Shown here one piece after another: positions 36,120 to 43,258 of a DNA stretch of 64,000 nucleotides (positions are counted from its first letter, which is position 1; each line of letters starts with the position of its first letter). The stretch comes from Spongiimicrobium salis (GTDB taxonomy: Bacteria > Bacteroidota > Bacteroidia > Flavobacteriales > Flavobacteriaceae). The translations under genes and the position numbers were made by a program. Under the pieces are notes generated by a model. That model ran no database searches. It was not told the origin of the DNA and saw nothing but the letters and a program-made list of their open reading frames with translations. Where the stretch lies: assembly GCF_043678055.1 (NCBI RefSeq), contig NZ_JBHEQA010000002.1:868001-932000 (forward strand). The letters run 5' to 3'.

Positions 36120-36683
36120 TTGAATCCGAAGAGAATTGTCATTACCGGGGGACCTGGCACCGGAAAAACCGCCGTCATCGATGCATTGGAAAAAAAAGGG
36201 TATTTCTGCTATCAGGAAATTATCCGTGAAATGACGTTGGAAGCAAAAAAAGAAGGAAAAGAAAAAATCCAAGTGGTTAATCCGCTACTCTTTGTGGATG
36301 ACCCCATGGAATTCAATAAAAAAATATTGGAGGGGCGATTGCAACAGTATAAACAAGCCTCCAATCTTTCGGAAGCTATTGTTTTTTTTGATCGAGGCCT
36401 TCCAGATGTTTTGGCATACATGGATTATTTTGATCAAAAATATGGGGAAGACTTTGCCCAAGTATGCAAAGAACATCGGTATGATACCGTATTTTTATTG
36501 CCTCCATGGGAGGAAATCTATGTGTCGGACAATGAGCGATTGGAAACCTATGAGCAGGCCGTACAAATCCATGAACATTTGGAAAAAACCTATTCCAACT
36601 ATAAGTACATCAACGTCATTGTGCCTAAGGGAACAATAGACCAACGCTTACAATTTATTGAAGAATATTTAAAACTACTATAG
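36120..36683 (+). CDS. NadR/Ttd14-like P-loop ATPase
   Basis: A 187-residue AAA-type ATPase (AAA_28). Walker A is ITGGPGTGKTAVID (residues 7-20); FFDRGLPDVLAYMDYF holds the kinase-like Asp. It resembles nucleotide/nicotinamide riboside kinases and the animal Ttd14 group, but the substrate is unknown. Start: TTG at 36120, the only suitable start before the P-loop. The stop overlaps the recQ GTG start by one base, implying translational coupling. Confidence 0.82.
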   Translation: MNPKRIVITGGPGTGKTAVIDALEKKGYFCYQEIIREMTLEAKKEGKEKIQVVNPLLFVDDPMEFNKKILEGRLQQYKQASNLSEAIVFFDRGLPDVLAYMDYFDQKYGEDFAQVCKEHRYDTVFLLPPWEEIYVSDNERLETYEQAVQIHEHLEKTYSNYKYINVIVPKGTIDQRLQFIEEYLKLL

Positions 36684-38578
36684 TGCAGCAGCCAAGGGAG
36701 ATTTTGGAGCATTATTGGGGGTTTTCCTCATTTAGGGGCTCCCAAGAGCGCATTATTCATAACATTATCCAAGGTAATGATGTGTTGGCCCTTTTGCCTA
36801 CGGGCGGAGGAAAATCGTTCTGTTATCAGATTCCAGCATTATACCGGGAAGGAATTTGCATAGTAGTATCTCCCTTGATCGCCTTAATTCACGACCAAGT
36901 AGAAAATCTAAAAAAACGGGGGATCAAGGCCATTGCCCTTACCGGAGGCATATCACTGGAGGAAACAATCAATTTATTGGATAATTGTCTGTATGGGAAT
37001 TACAAGTTCCTTTACCTATCCCCGGAACGATTACAACAAGAAATGGTTCAAAATAGAATCCAACAGATGAATGTAAATCTGTTGGCTATAGACGAGGCGC
37101 ATTGTATTTCCCAATGGGGAAATGATTTTAGGCCTGCCTATTTACAATGTGCCGTCGTCCGAAGTTTAGCACCAAAGGCTCCCATAATCGCACTAACCGC
37201 AACGGCAACACAGCAAGTAGCCCAAGATATCATTCAAAACCTTGGATTAGAAAATGGCCTTGTTATTAAGGATTCTTTTTCCAGAAAAAATATTGCCTTT
37301 GAGGTCGTATGGGAAAACGATAAATTATATCGACTACGACAACTATGCGCTGCTACATCTTCCAGTAGTATCATTTATGTAAGGAATCGCAGACTGGCTC
37401 AAGAAATTGCCCTATATCTCAATAAACATCATTGTAAAGCTGCGCACTTTCATGGGGGAATATCCAAGCAAGAAAAAAAAGACCGCCTGCAACGCTGGCT
37501 TCAAAATGAGGTGAAAATCATGGTGGCCACGAATGCTTTTGGTATGGGGGTAGATAAACCCGATGTTCGTATGGTCATCCACTATCAAATTCCCGATAGC
37601 CTTGAAAGCTACTATCAAGAAGCAGGAAGAGCAGGTAGGGACGGACAGGATGCACGGGCTATTTTACTGCTCAACGCCTCCGATGAGGAACAATTAAGGA
37701 ACCAATTTCTAAGTGTACTGCCCGATAGTAGTTTTCTTAAAGTGCTCTACAAGAAGCTCAATACTTATTTTCAAATTTCCTATGGGGAGGGACATGGCAC
37801 TTCCGTGCAATTACACTTTAATAAATTTTGCGATAAATACGGCTTGCATCCGCTAAAGGCCTACAATGGCTTGAAAATCTTAGATCAAAATTCTGTGATC
37901 TCCCTTTCCGAATCTTTTTCTAGAAAGACCACGGTATTGTTCCACCCAAAAAAACCTTACTTATTCTCCTATTTGGAAAAACATAAAACCACAGCTCCCA
38001 TAGTACAGGCCATCCTACGGACCTATGGTGGTATTTTTGATTATGAAACCAAAATCAATCCTTTTTTAATTGCCAAAAAATTAAATATCCCGGAACCTCA
38101 AATTCTTAAGGCGCTGGAAAAATTACACAAGGACAATATCCTACAATACAAGGCGCAGCACAACGATTTGGAAATTTACTTTTTGGTCCCTAGGGAAGAC
38201 GATCGGACCATAAACCGGTTTTCAAAAAAAATAAGGCAACAGCAACAAGCCAAAATAGATAAAGTGGAGCATATATTGGCATATATTAAAAATGACACAC
38301 AATGTAGAAGTCAACAACTTTTGGCTTATTTTGGAGAAAGTTCCCTTGAAAATTGCGGTAAATGTGATTTTTGTAAAAGCCCGGAGACCATAAGTCCCGA
38401 AGTATATGATATCATCAAAAAAGATTTGTTAAAAGCATTGGGGCAACGCCCATTGTCGTCCAGAAATCTCGTGCAAATGTTGCCCTATCCCGAAAACGCA
38501 ATTCTAAAGGTATTGCAGCAACTTTTAGAGGATGACTTTCTTAGCATTAGCATTATGAATGAATACCAAATAAAATAA
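36683..38578 (+). CDS. recQ: RecQ-family ATP-dependent DNA helicase
   Basis: A 631-residue 3'-5' helicase involved in recombination and fork repair. Motifs in order: 0 (FRGSQERII), I (LLPTGGGKSFCYQIP), II (AIDEAHCISQWG), III (ALTATAT), V (MVATNAFGMGVDKPDVR) and VI (YYQEAGRAGRDG); the Zn-binding RQC region reads NCGKCDFC near 553-560. The usual HRDC domain is not evident; the C-terminus ends with a short winged-helix-like part, so the protein is in the shorter RecQ2-like group. GTG start at 36683, overlapping the upstream stop. Confidence 0.92.
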   Translation: MQQPREILEHYWGFSSFRGSQERIIHNIIQGNDVLALLPTGGGKSFCYQIPALYREGICIVVSPLIALIHDQVENLKKRGIKAIALTGGISLEETINLLDNCLYGNYKFLYLSPERLQQEMVQNRIQQMNVNLLAIDEAHCISQWGNDFRPAYLQCAVVRSLAPKAPIIALTATATQQVAQDIIQNLGLENGLVIKDSFSRKNIAFEVVWENDKLYRLRQLCAATSSSSIIYVRNRRLAQEIALYLNKHHCKAAHFHGGISKQEKKDRLQRWLQNEVKIMVATNAFGMGVDKPDVRMVIHYQIPDSLESYYQEAGRAGRDGQDARAILLLNASDEEQLRNQFLSVLPDSSFLKVLYKKLNTYFQISYGEGHGTSVQLHFNKFCDKYGLHPLKAYNGLKILDQNSVISLSESFSRKTTVLFHPKKPYLFSYLEKHKTTAPIVQAILRTYGGIFDYETKINPFLIAKKLNIPEPQILKALEKLHKDNILQYKAQHNDLEIYFLVPREDDRTINRFSKKIRQQQQAKIDKVEHILAYIKNDTQCRSQQLLAYFGESSLENCGKCDFCKSPETISPEVYDIIKKDLLKALGQRPLSSRNLVQMLPYPENAILKVLQQLLEDDFLSISIMNEYQIK

Positions 38579-38579
38579 T

Positions 38580-39527
38580 ATGAACAACGTACGCATTGTA
38601 TTTATGGGCACTCCAGATTTTGCTGTAGCAACTTTAGACGAGTTGGTGCAACAAGGACTGCATATTGTGGGGGTCATTACCGCCCCGGACCGACCTGCAG
38701 GAAGAGGCCGTAAATTACAGGAATCCGCTGTAAAAAAATACGCTATAGAAAAGGGATTGACTGTTTTACAGCCCACCAACCTAAAAGCAACTGACTTCCT
38801 TGAGGATTTAAGGGAATTGCAGGCGGACCTACAGATTGTAGTAGCCTTTAGAATGCTCCCCAAAGTAGTTTGGAGTATGCCGGCAAAGGGAACCTTTAAT
38901 CTTCATGCTTCCTTACTTCCCGACTATAGGGGTGCAGCACCCATCAATTGGGCAATTATGAATGGAGAGCAGATGACTGGTGCAACTACTTTTTTCATCG
39001 ACGATAAAATAGATACCGGGGAAATTATTTTGCAAGAAAAGCTTCCGATATCAGAAAAAGATACTGCAGGTTCCCTGCATGACCGTTTAATGGTCCTAGG
39101 GGCCAAACTGGTGTACAAGACGGTAGAAGCCATAGTTAGTGGTACTGTGCAACCCAAAAAACAGGAAGTGTCCAAAATGATAAAAACAGCCCATAAGCTC
39201 TTTAAGGACAATTGTGTCATTGATTGGAACAAAAGCTTGCAAGACATCTATAATCACATTAGAGGACTTAGTCCCTACCCCACAGCTTGGACCAAACTTC
39301 AAAATGGAGAAGATAGTATCCCTATAAAGATCTACCATACTGAAATGGAAGAACGGAAGCACTCCTATAACAATGGCCACTTAATTTTTGATAAAAAAGA
39401 AATTCGGGTAGCGGTAAAAGGTGGCTTTCTAAAACTTCTAGAGATACAATTAGCGGGAAAGCGAAAGATGAAAACCCAGGAAGTCTTGAACGGGCTTTCT
39501 CTTGAAAAAAATGCCCGTGTTGGCTAA
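38580..39527 (+). CDS. fmt: Methionyl-tRNA formyltransferase
   Basis: A 315-residue enzyme that formylates initiator Met-tRNA using 10-formyl-tetrahydrofolate. The catalytic core NLHASLLPDYRGAAPINWAI contains the conserved Asn, His and the SLLPxYRG loop; FFIDDKIDTGEII holds the catalytic Asp; the C-terminal OB domain follows ~205-310. It follows recQ by one base and ends the unit. A weak stem lies after the stop. Confidence 0.96.
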   Translation: MNNVRIVFMGTPDFAVATLDELVQQGLHIVGVITAPDRPAGRGRKLQESAVKKYAIEKGLTVLQPTNLKATDFLEDLRELQADLQIVVAFRMLPKVVWSMPAKGTFNLHASLLPDYRGAAPINWAIMNGEQMTGATTFFIDDKIDTGEIILQEKLPISEKDTAGSLHDRLMVLGAKLVYKTVEAIVSGTVQPKKQEVSKMIKTAHKLFKDNCVIDWNKSLQDIYNHIRGLSPYPTAWTKLQNGEDSIPIKIYHTEMEERKHSYNNGHLIFDKKEIRVAVKGGFLKLLEIQLAGKRKMKTQEVLNGLSLEKNARVG

Positions 39528-39627
39528 AGCCCCGCCAACATTGGGCTGCGGGAAGCGGAAAAAAAAGGGCACTTTATCAACAAACGTTCCAAGTTATTAA
39601 CAAAAACGCCTATTTCCCCCTATTTTA

Positions 39628-39658
39628 CTTGCGTTAAAGCCAAATCCGTATAAATTTG
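39628..39658 (+). promoter_or_regulatory. Promoter of the HU gene
   Basis: CTTG, 19 bases, TAAATTTG: near-perfect -33/-7 match, with a ~40-base leader to the ATG. Confidence 0.8.
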
Positions 39659-39703
39659 TCTACGAGTATTAAAAATTATTTAACAACAATTAATAATTAA
39701 ATT

Positions 39704-39976
39704 ATGAACAAAACAGAATTAATCGATGCAATGGCAGCTGATGCAGGAATTACAAAAGCATCCGCTAAGAAAGCTTTAGAATCTTTTTTAGGAAATGTTG
39801 AAGGATCTCTTAAAAAAGGAGGAAGAGTATCTTTAGTAGGTTTCGGATCTTGGTCTGTATCTAAAAGAAATGCAAGAGAAGGTAGAAATCCATCTACAGG
39901 TAAAACTATCCAAATTGCAGCTAAAAATGTTGTTAAGTTCAAAGCAGGAGCCGATTTAGGAAAAGCTGTGAACTAA
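39704..39976 (+). CDS. HU-family DNA-binding protein
   Basis: A 90-residue nucleoid protein that binds and bends DNA without strong sequence preference. N-terminal helices (MNKTELIDAMAADAGITKASAKKALESF), the beta-arm with KRNAREGRNPSTGKTIQIAAK and the end FKAGADLGKAVN match canonical HU. Strong promoter, own terminator, single gene: likely abundantly expressed. Confidence 0.96.
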   Translation: MNKTELIDAMAADAGITKASAKKALESFLGNVEGSLKKGGRVSLVGFGSWSVSKRNAREGRNPSTGKTIQIAAKNVVKFKAGADLGKAVN

Positions 39977-39997
39977 TTCATATCGAATAAAATTGGG

Positions 39998-40028
39998 AAA
40001 AGCACCTCAAAATGAGGTGCTTTTTTTA
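39998..40028 (+). terminator. Terminator of the HU gene
   Basis: Stem AAAGCACCTCA / TGAGGTGCTTT with a four-base loop AAAA-like and a run of T. Confidence 0.9.
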
Positions 40029-40090
40029 TATTCAACATTTTGGTTTTTATTAAAATTATCTTAAATTTAATATAAACTTACAATAAACCC

Positions 40091-40651
40091 ATGCTTAATC
40101 TTAAACCCAAAAAAGGGAAGCTCTTGGTGGCTGAGCCTTCATTGACAGGTGATGTTGCATTCAATCGTTCTGTAGTTTTGCTGGCCGAACACAATAATGA
40201 GGGCTCCGTTGGTTTTATCTTAAACAAACCTTTGGAATATAGCATTAGTGATCTGATCAAAGAAATAAAAATCCCCTTAAAACTATATAACGGTGGGCCT
40301 GTTGAGCAGGACAATCTTTATTTTATCCATAAGATACCCCATTTGATAGCAAATAGTATTGAAATTTCCAATGGAATTTATTGGGGCGGCGATTTTGAAA
40401 AAACGGTACACCTTATCAACGATGGGGTAATTACCTGTGATGACATTCGTTTTTTCTTAGGGTACTCCGGATGGTCATCATTACAATTGGATCAGGAATT
40501 GTCTTCAAATTCGTGGATTGTGGTACAGAATGAGTATCGGAGTGATATTATCCAAAAATGTTCCGATGCGTTTTGGAAAGAAAAGATCATGGCTTTGGGC
40601 GGAAATTATCTTATCTGGTCCAATGCTCCTGAGAATCCAAGTCTGAACTAG
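40091..40651 (+). CDS. YqgE/AlgH family protein
   Basis: A 186-residue protein of the UPF0301 family. Signatures: LLVAEPSLTGDVAFNRSVVLLAEHN, GSVGFILNKPLEYSISDLI, GGPVEQDNLYFIHK and FFLGYSGWSSLQLDQEL. Function is unsettled (AlgH in Pseudomonas affects alginate regulation; others bind Holliday-junction resolvase). It converges on the aminotransferase gene with a 4-base overlap of the stop codons. Confidence 0.92.
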   Translation: MLNLKPKKGKLLVAEPSLTGDVAFNRSVVLLAEHNNEGSVGFILNKPLEYSISDLIKEIKIPLKLYNGGPVEQDNLYFIHKIPHLIANSIEISNGIYWGGDFEKTVHLINDGVITCDDIRFFLGYSGWSSLQLDQELSSNSWIVVQNEYRSDIIQKCSDAFWKEKIMALGGNYLIWSNAPENPSLN

Positions 40652-41508
40652 ACTTCATGGTGGTTTTCCAACCGAGCCAGCGCATTTAATTTTCCCAATA
40701 ATACCGCAGCTGCTGTACTTGTATATTTCTTCTTCCTGTATTTATGAATGGGTTGTATCCCTACAATGGCATTTGTGAGAAAGAGTTCATCTGCTTTTTG
40801 GAGCTCAAAAGGAGAGATACTGGCTTCTTGAATGTCATATTCTTTTAATTGTGTTAGGATACCGATTAATTTCTTACGTACAATCCCATTGAGACAGCCA
40901 TCCTGCAATGGGGGTGTTTTAACCGTATTTCCATGGATTAGGAAAATATTTCCATTTAGACCCTCCACCACTTGTTTTCTCTGATTCAACAGCAAACAAT
41001 TGTCATACCCATTTTCATCTGAAAAAATGCTCCCGACCACATTAATGATCTTATTGTTTGTCTTGAGGTTGGAAAGCATATCCGGATTAATGTAATAATC
41101 CTTGAAGAGTTCTACCTCGTAAGGTACGGTATTGAGCAAATAAAACGGACTGTCAAGAGGGGCGGTTTCAATGATATAGGATATGGCATTGCTTTGTGGG
41201 CGATACAAGCCTCCATTGTTTCTAAAAACGGTAAAGCGAACTCTAACTGCACTATGCTCCTGTCCATTCTCTTTAATTGTCCTTAAAAGTTGTTCCTCTA
41301 AAAATTCCATAGTGAAATTCATAGGAATCTCCATCCGCAAAATCCGCATAGAGGCCATTAAACGCAAATAATGATCTTCCCAAAACATGACTTTTCCATG
41401 GATAATGCGAAGCGTTTCGAACAAAGCATCTCCATAGCGCAGTCCCCTATTTTCCTGATTTAAAAAATGACTGTCCGTAGCGAAGAATTCACCGTTAAAA
41501 TTTATCAT
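40648..41508 (-). CDS. Class IV PLP aminotransferase/lyase (PabC-, IlvE- or D-amino acid transaminase-like)
   Basis: A 286-residue fold-type IV PLP enzyme. Family marks: GLRYGDALFETLRI at 22-35, LSNLKTNNKIIN with the cofactor lysine near 160, and VEGLNGNIFLIHGNTVKTPPLQDGCLNGIVRKKLI, which binds the PLP phosphate. The choice among 4-amino-4-deoxychorismate lyase, branched-chain and D-amino acid transaminase cannot be made from these motifs. It converges on yqgE and precedes the START-like gene's terminal end on the same strand. Confidence 0.85.
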   Translation of the reverse strand: MINFNGEFFATDSHFLNQENRGLRYGDALFETLRIIHGKVMFWEDHYLRLMASMRILRMEIPMNFTMEFLEEQLLRTIKENGQEHSAVRVRFTVFRNNGGLYRPQSNAISYIIETAPLDSPFYLLNTVPYEVELFKDYYINPDMLSNLKTNNKIINVVGSIFSDENGYDNCLLLNQRKQVVEGLNGNIFLIHGNTVKTPPLQDGCLNGIVRKKLIGILTQLKEYDIQEASISPFELQKADELFLTNAIVGIQPIHKYRKKKYTSTAAAVLLGKLNALARLENHHEV

Positions 41509-41560
41509 AAAAAAAGCCTTGAAAATTCAAGGCCAAATATACTGTTAATTCTATAGAATT

Positions 41561-41944
41561 CTAGGCCGATCCCAAGACCTGTTTTAGGCTTGAAATCTGA
41601 TTCTCCCATAACATCTTCGCTTCATCCACCTCATCATCATCGGCAAAATCGGTTATAAAAAGGGATACGTCTTTTGTAATTTCATCGACAATGATTTTCA
41701 TTTCAAAAAAACTATCGTCCTCTTCTTCCAACCAACTAAATTTCACAAATTCGTCGGTCTTGCGTTTTAGCAGCTTGGCTTCTTCTTCCGATCCATCCCA
41801 AATAAAGCTGAATAATTCTCCTCTTGAATTCACGTTGTCCGCAAACCATTCGGAAAGTCCTGAGGGAGTGGCTATATATTGATAGAGTAATTGTGGCGAT
41901 GCCTGTATCACAAACTCCAGTTCGTATTTCGTTTTGTCGTTCAT
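41561..41944 (-). CDS. START-like/AHSA1-type SRPBCC protein
   Basis: A 127-residue helix-grip protein (TKYELEFVIQASPQLLYQYIATPSGLSEWFADNV) of the START-like group seen across Bacteroidota, resembling Aha1/AHSA1. Highly acidic tail (DEVDEAKMLWENQ). Function unknown. It lies upstream of the aminotransferase gene on the same strand (52-base gap), so they may form one unit. Confidence 0.85.
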   Translation of the reverse strand: MNDKTKYELEFVIQASPQLLYQYIATPSGLSEWFADNVNSRGELFSFIWDGSEEEAKLLKRKTDEFVKFSWLEEEDDSFFEMKIIVDEITKDVSLFITDFADDDEVDEAKMLWENQISSLKQVLGSA

Positions 41945-42028
41945 TCCATTTGTGTTTTCTTAAAGGCAATATATATATTTCTAAATGATAAAAAAATAAA
42001 TCCTCGATAATATTTTACCAATTTATTT

Positions 42029-42060
42029 TTTGATAAGGAAGAAATTAAACTTTATATTTG
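42029..42060 (+). promoter_or_regulatory. Promoter of tRNA-Met
   Basis: TTTG, 20 bases, TATATTTG: exact consensus, ending 19 bases before the tRNA. Confidence 0.9.
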
Positions 42061-42079
42061 CAGCCGTTTAAAATGAGAT

Positions 42080-42153
42080 GGCGAGGTAGCTCAGCTGGTT
42101 AGAGCGTCGGATTCATAACCCGGAGGCCGAGGGTTCAAGTCCCTCTCTCGCTA
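42080..42153 (+). tRNA. tRNA-Met (CAT), elongator type
   Basis: Cloverleaf with acceptor GGCGAGG/TCTCGCT (ends are G-T wobbles), D-arm GCTC/GAGC, anticodon loop TTCATAA, T-loop TTCAAGT; no encoded CCA. The initiator's C1-A72 mismatch and three G-C anticodon-stem pairs are absent, so elongator Met; a lysidine-modified Ile-CAT is less likely. Confidence 0.85.
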
Positions 42154-42157
42154 CAAC

Positions 42158-42197
42158 AAAACCCTTAGGATGATTATCTTGAGGGTTTTCTTTTTTT
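42158..42197 (+). terminator. Terminator of tRNA-Met
   Basis: Stem AAAACCCT..GAGGGTTTT with an internal GAT/ATC helix, followed by CTTTTTTT, 4 bases after the tRNA. Confidence 0.85.
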
Positions 42198-42436
42198 AAT
42201 GGAATTTTCTATTACTTAGTCATACAACCCTTTTTTGAATTCAGTCGTCTTTAGTCTACTAATGATGATATCAGTCTCCGTGGTAGTCCTAATTTCCAAT
42301 TTTAATTTTCCACAGCGATAGCAATAAGAAATCAATGATTTTATGTTCAAATGAAAATATGCTATCTTTTTACAAATTCCGTAGCACGGAACAACAAATT
42401 CATTTTATCGTAGTAAATCTTAGGTGAACAAAGCGC

Positions 42437-43219
42437 ATGACAAAGCTAAAATTTGATAAAAAAGCGGCACAAAATTTATTGGCTGTATACAAAACCCCGG
42501 ATATCGTTCAACAGCGAAAAGCAATCTTGGAACATCTTCAACTCCAACGAGATGAGCATATATTGGATGTTGGTTCCGGACCAGGTTTCTTAGCTCAAGA
42601 CATGGCAAAGGAAGTTGGACCACAAGGATCGGTTTGGGGTATCGACATTAGTACTCACCTAATCGATATCTCAAAATCCATTAGCGAAAACATGCCCACA
42701 ATTCATTTTAAATATGGGGAGGCAACGGATTTAGAGTTTGCCGATGAAACTTTCGATACCCTGATCACCACCCAAGTATTGGAATATGTAGAGGATGTGG
42801 ATCAAGCACTGAACGAATTTCACAGAGTGCTTAAGAAAGGGAGAAAAGTAGCGCTTCTTGATACCGATTGGGATTCTATTGTTTGGAATTCTTCAGATGC
42901 TCCAAGGATGTCCAGGATTCTAAAAGCTTGGGAATCTCACGCCGCCGATCCTTTCCTTCCCCGAAGCTTAGCAGGTCGTATGGAAAATGCTAATTTTAAA
43001 GTGAATAAAATTAAGGTCATCCCTATTTTAAATCCGGTATACGATCCAAATACCTATAGCAATCTGGTTATCGACACCATAGTACCTTATGTCATTCAAA
43101 CAGGAAGGGTAACCAAAGAAGAAGCAGATCTTTGGGCAGAAGACTTGCGTAGCACAAATAAGACATTTAGCTATTTCTTTAGCTTAAATCGGTATTTGTT
43201 TATAGGCACAAAAGTTTGA
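42437..43219 (+). CDS. Class I SAM-dependent methyltransferase
   Basis: A 260-residue Rossmann-fold methyltransferase of the Methyltransf_11/UbiE-like type. Motif I is ILDVGSGPGFLAQD (residues ~37-50), the acidic post-I residue is in WGIDIS, and LEFADETFDTLITTQVLEYVEDV holds motif II. The C-terminal half has no distinguishing feature; the substrate is unknown. Isolated between tRNA-Met and a converging regulator gene; the 240 bases before it hold no other gene. Confidence 0.88.
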   Translation: MTKLKFDKKAAQNLLAVYKTPDIVQQRKAILEHLQLQRDEHILDVGSGPGFLAQDMAKEVGPQGSVWGIDISTHLIDISKSISENMPTIHFKYGEATDLEFADETFDTLITTQVLEYVEDVDQALNEFHRVLKKGRKVALLDTDWDSIVWNSSDAPRMSRILKAWESHAADPFLPRSLAGRMENANFKVNKIKVIPILNPVYDPNTYSNLVIDTIVPYVIQTGRVTKEEADLWAEDLRSTNKTFSYFFSLNRYLFIGTKV

Positions 43220-43258
43220 AATTCCCAGTGTTACTCCCATTCCCAGCTTATCGTATCT

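Noticed and set aside
39528..39600. Terminator after fmt
   Set aside because: A short AGCCC/GGGCT stem is present but has no T-run, so it is not listed as a terminator.
42080..42153. Initiator tRNA-fMet
   Set aside because: It lacks the C1-A72 mismatch and the three G-C pairs of the anticodon stem.
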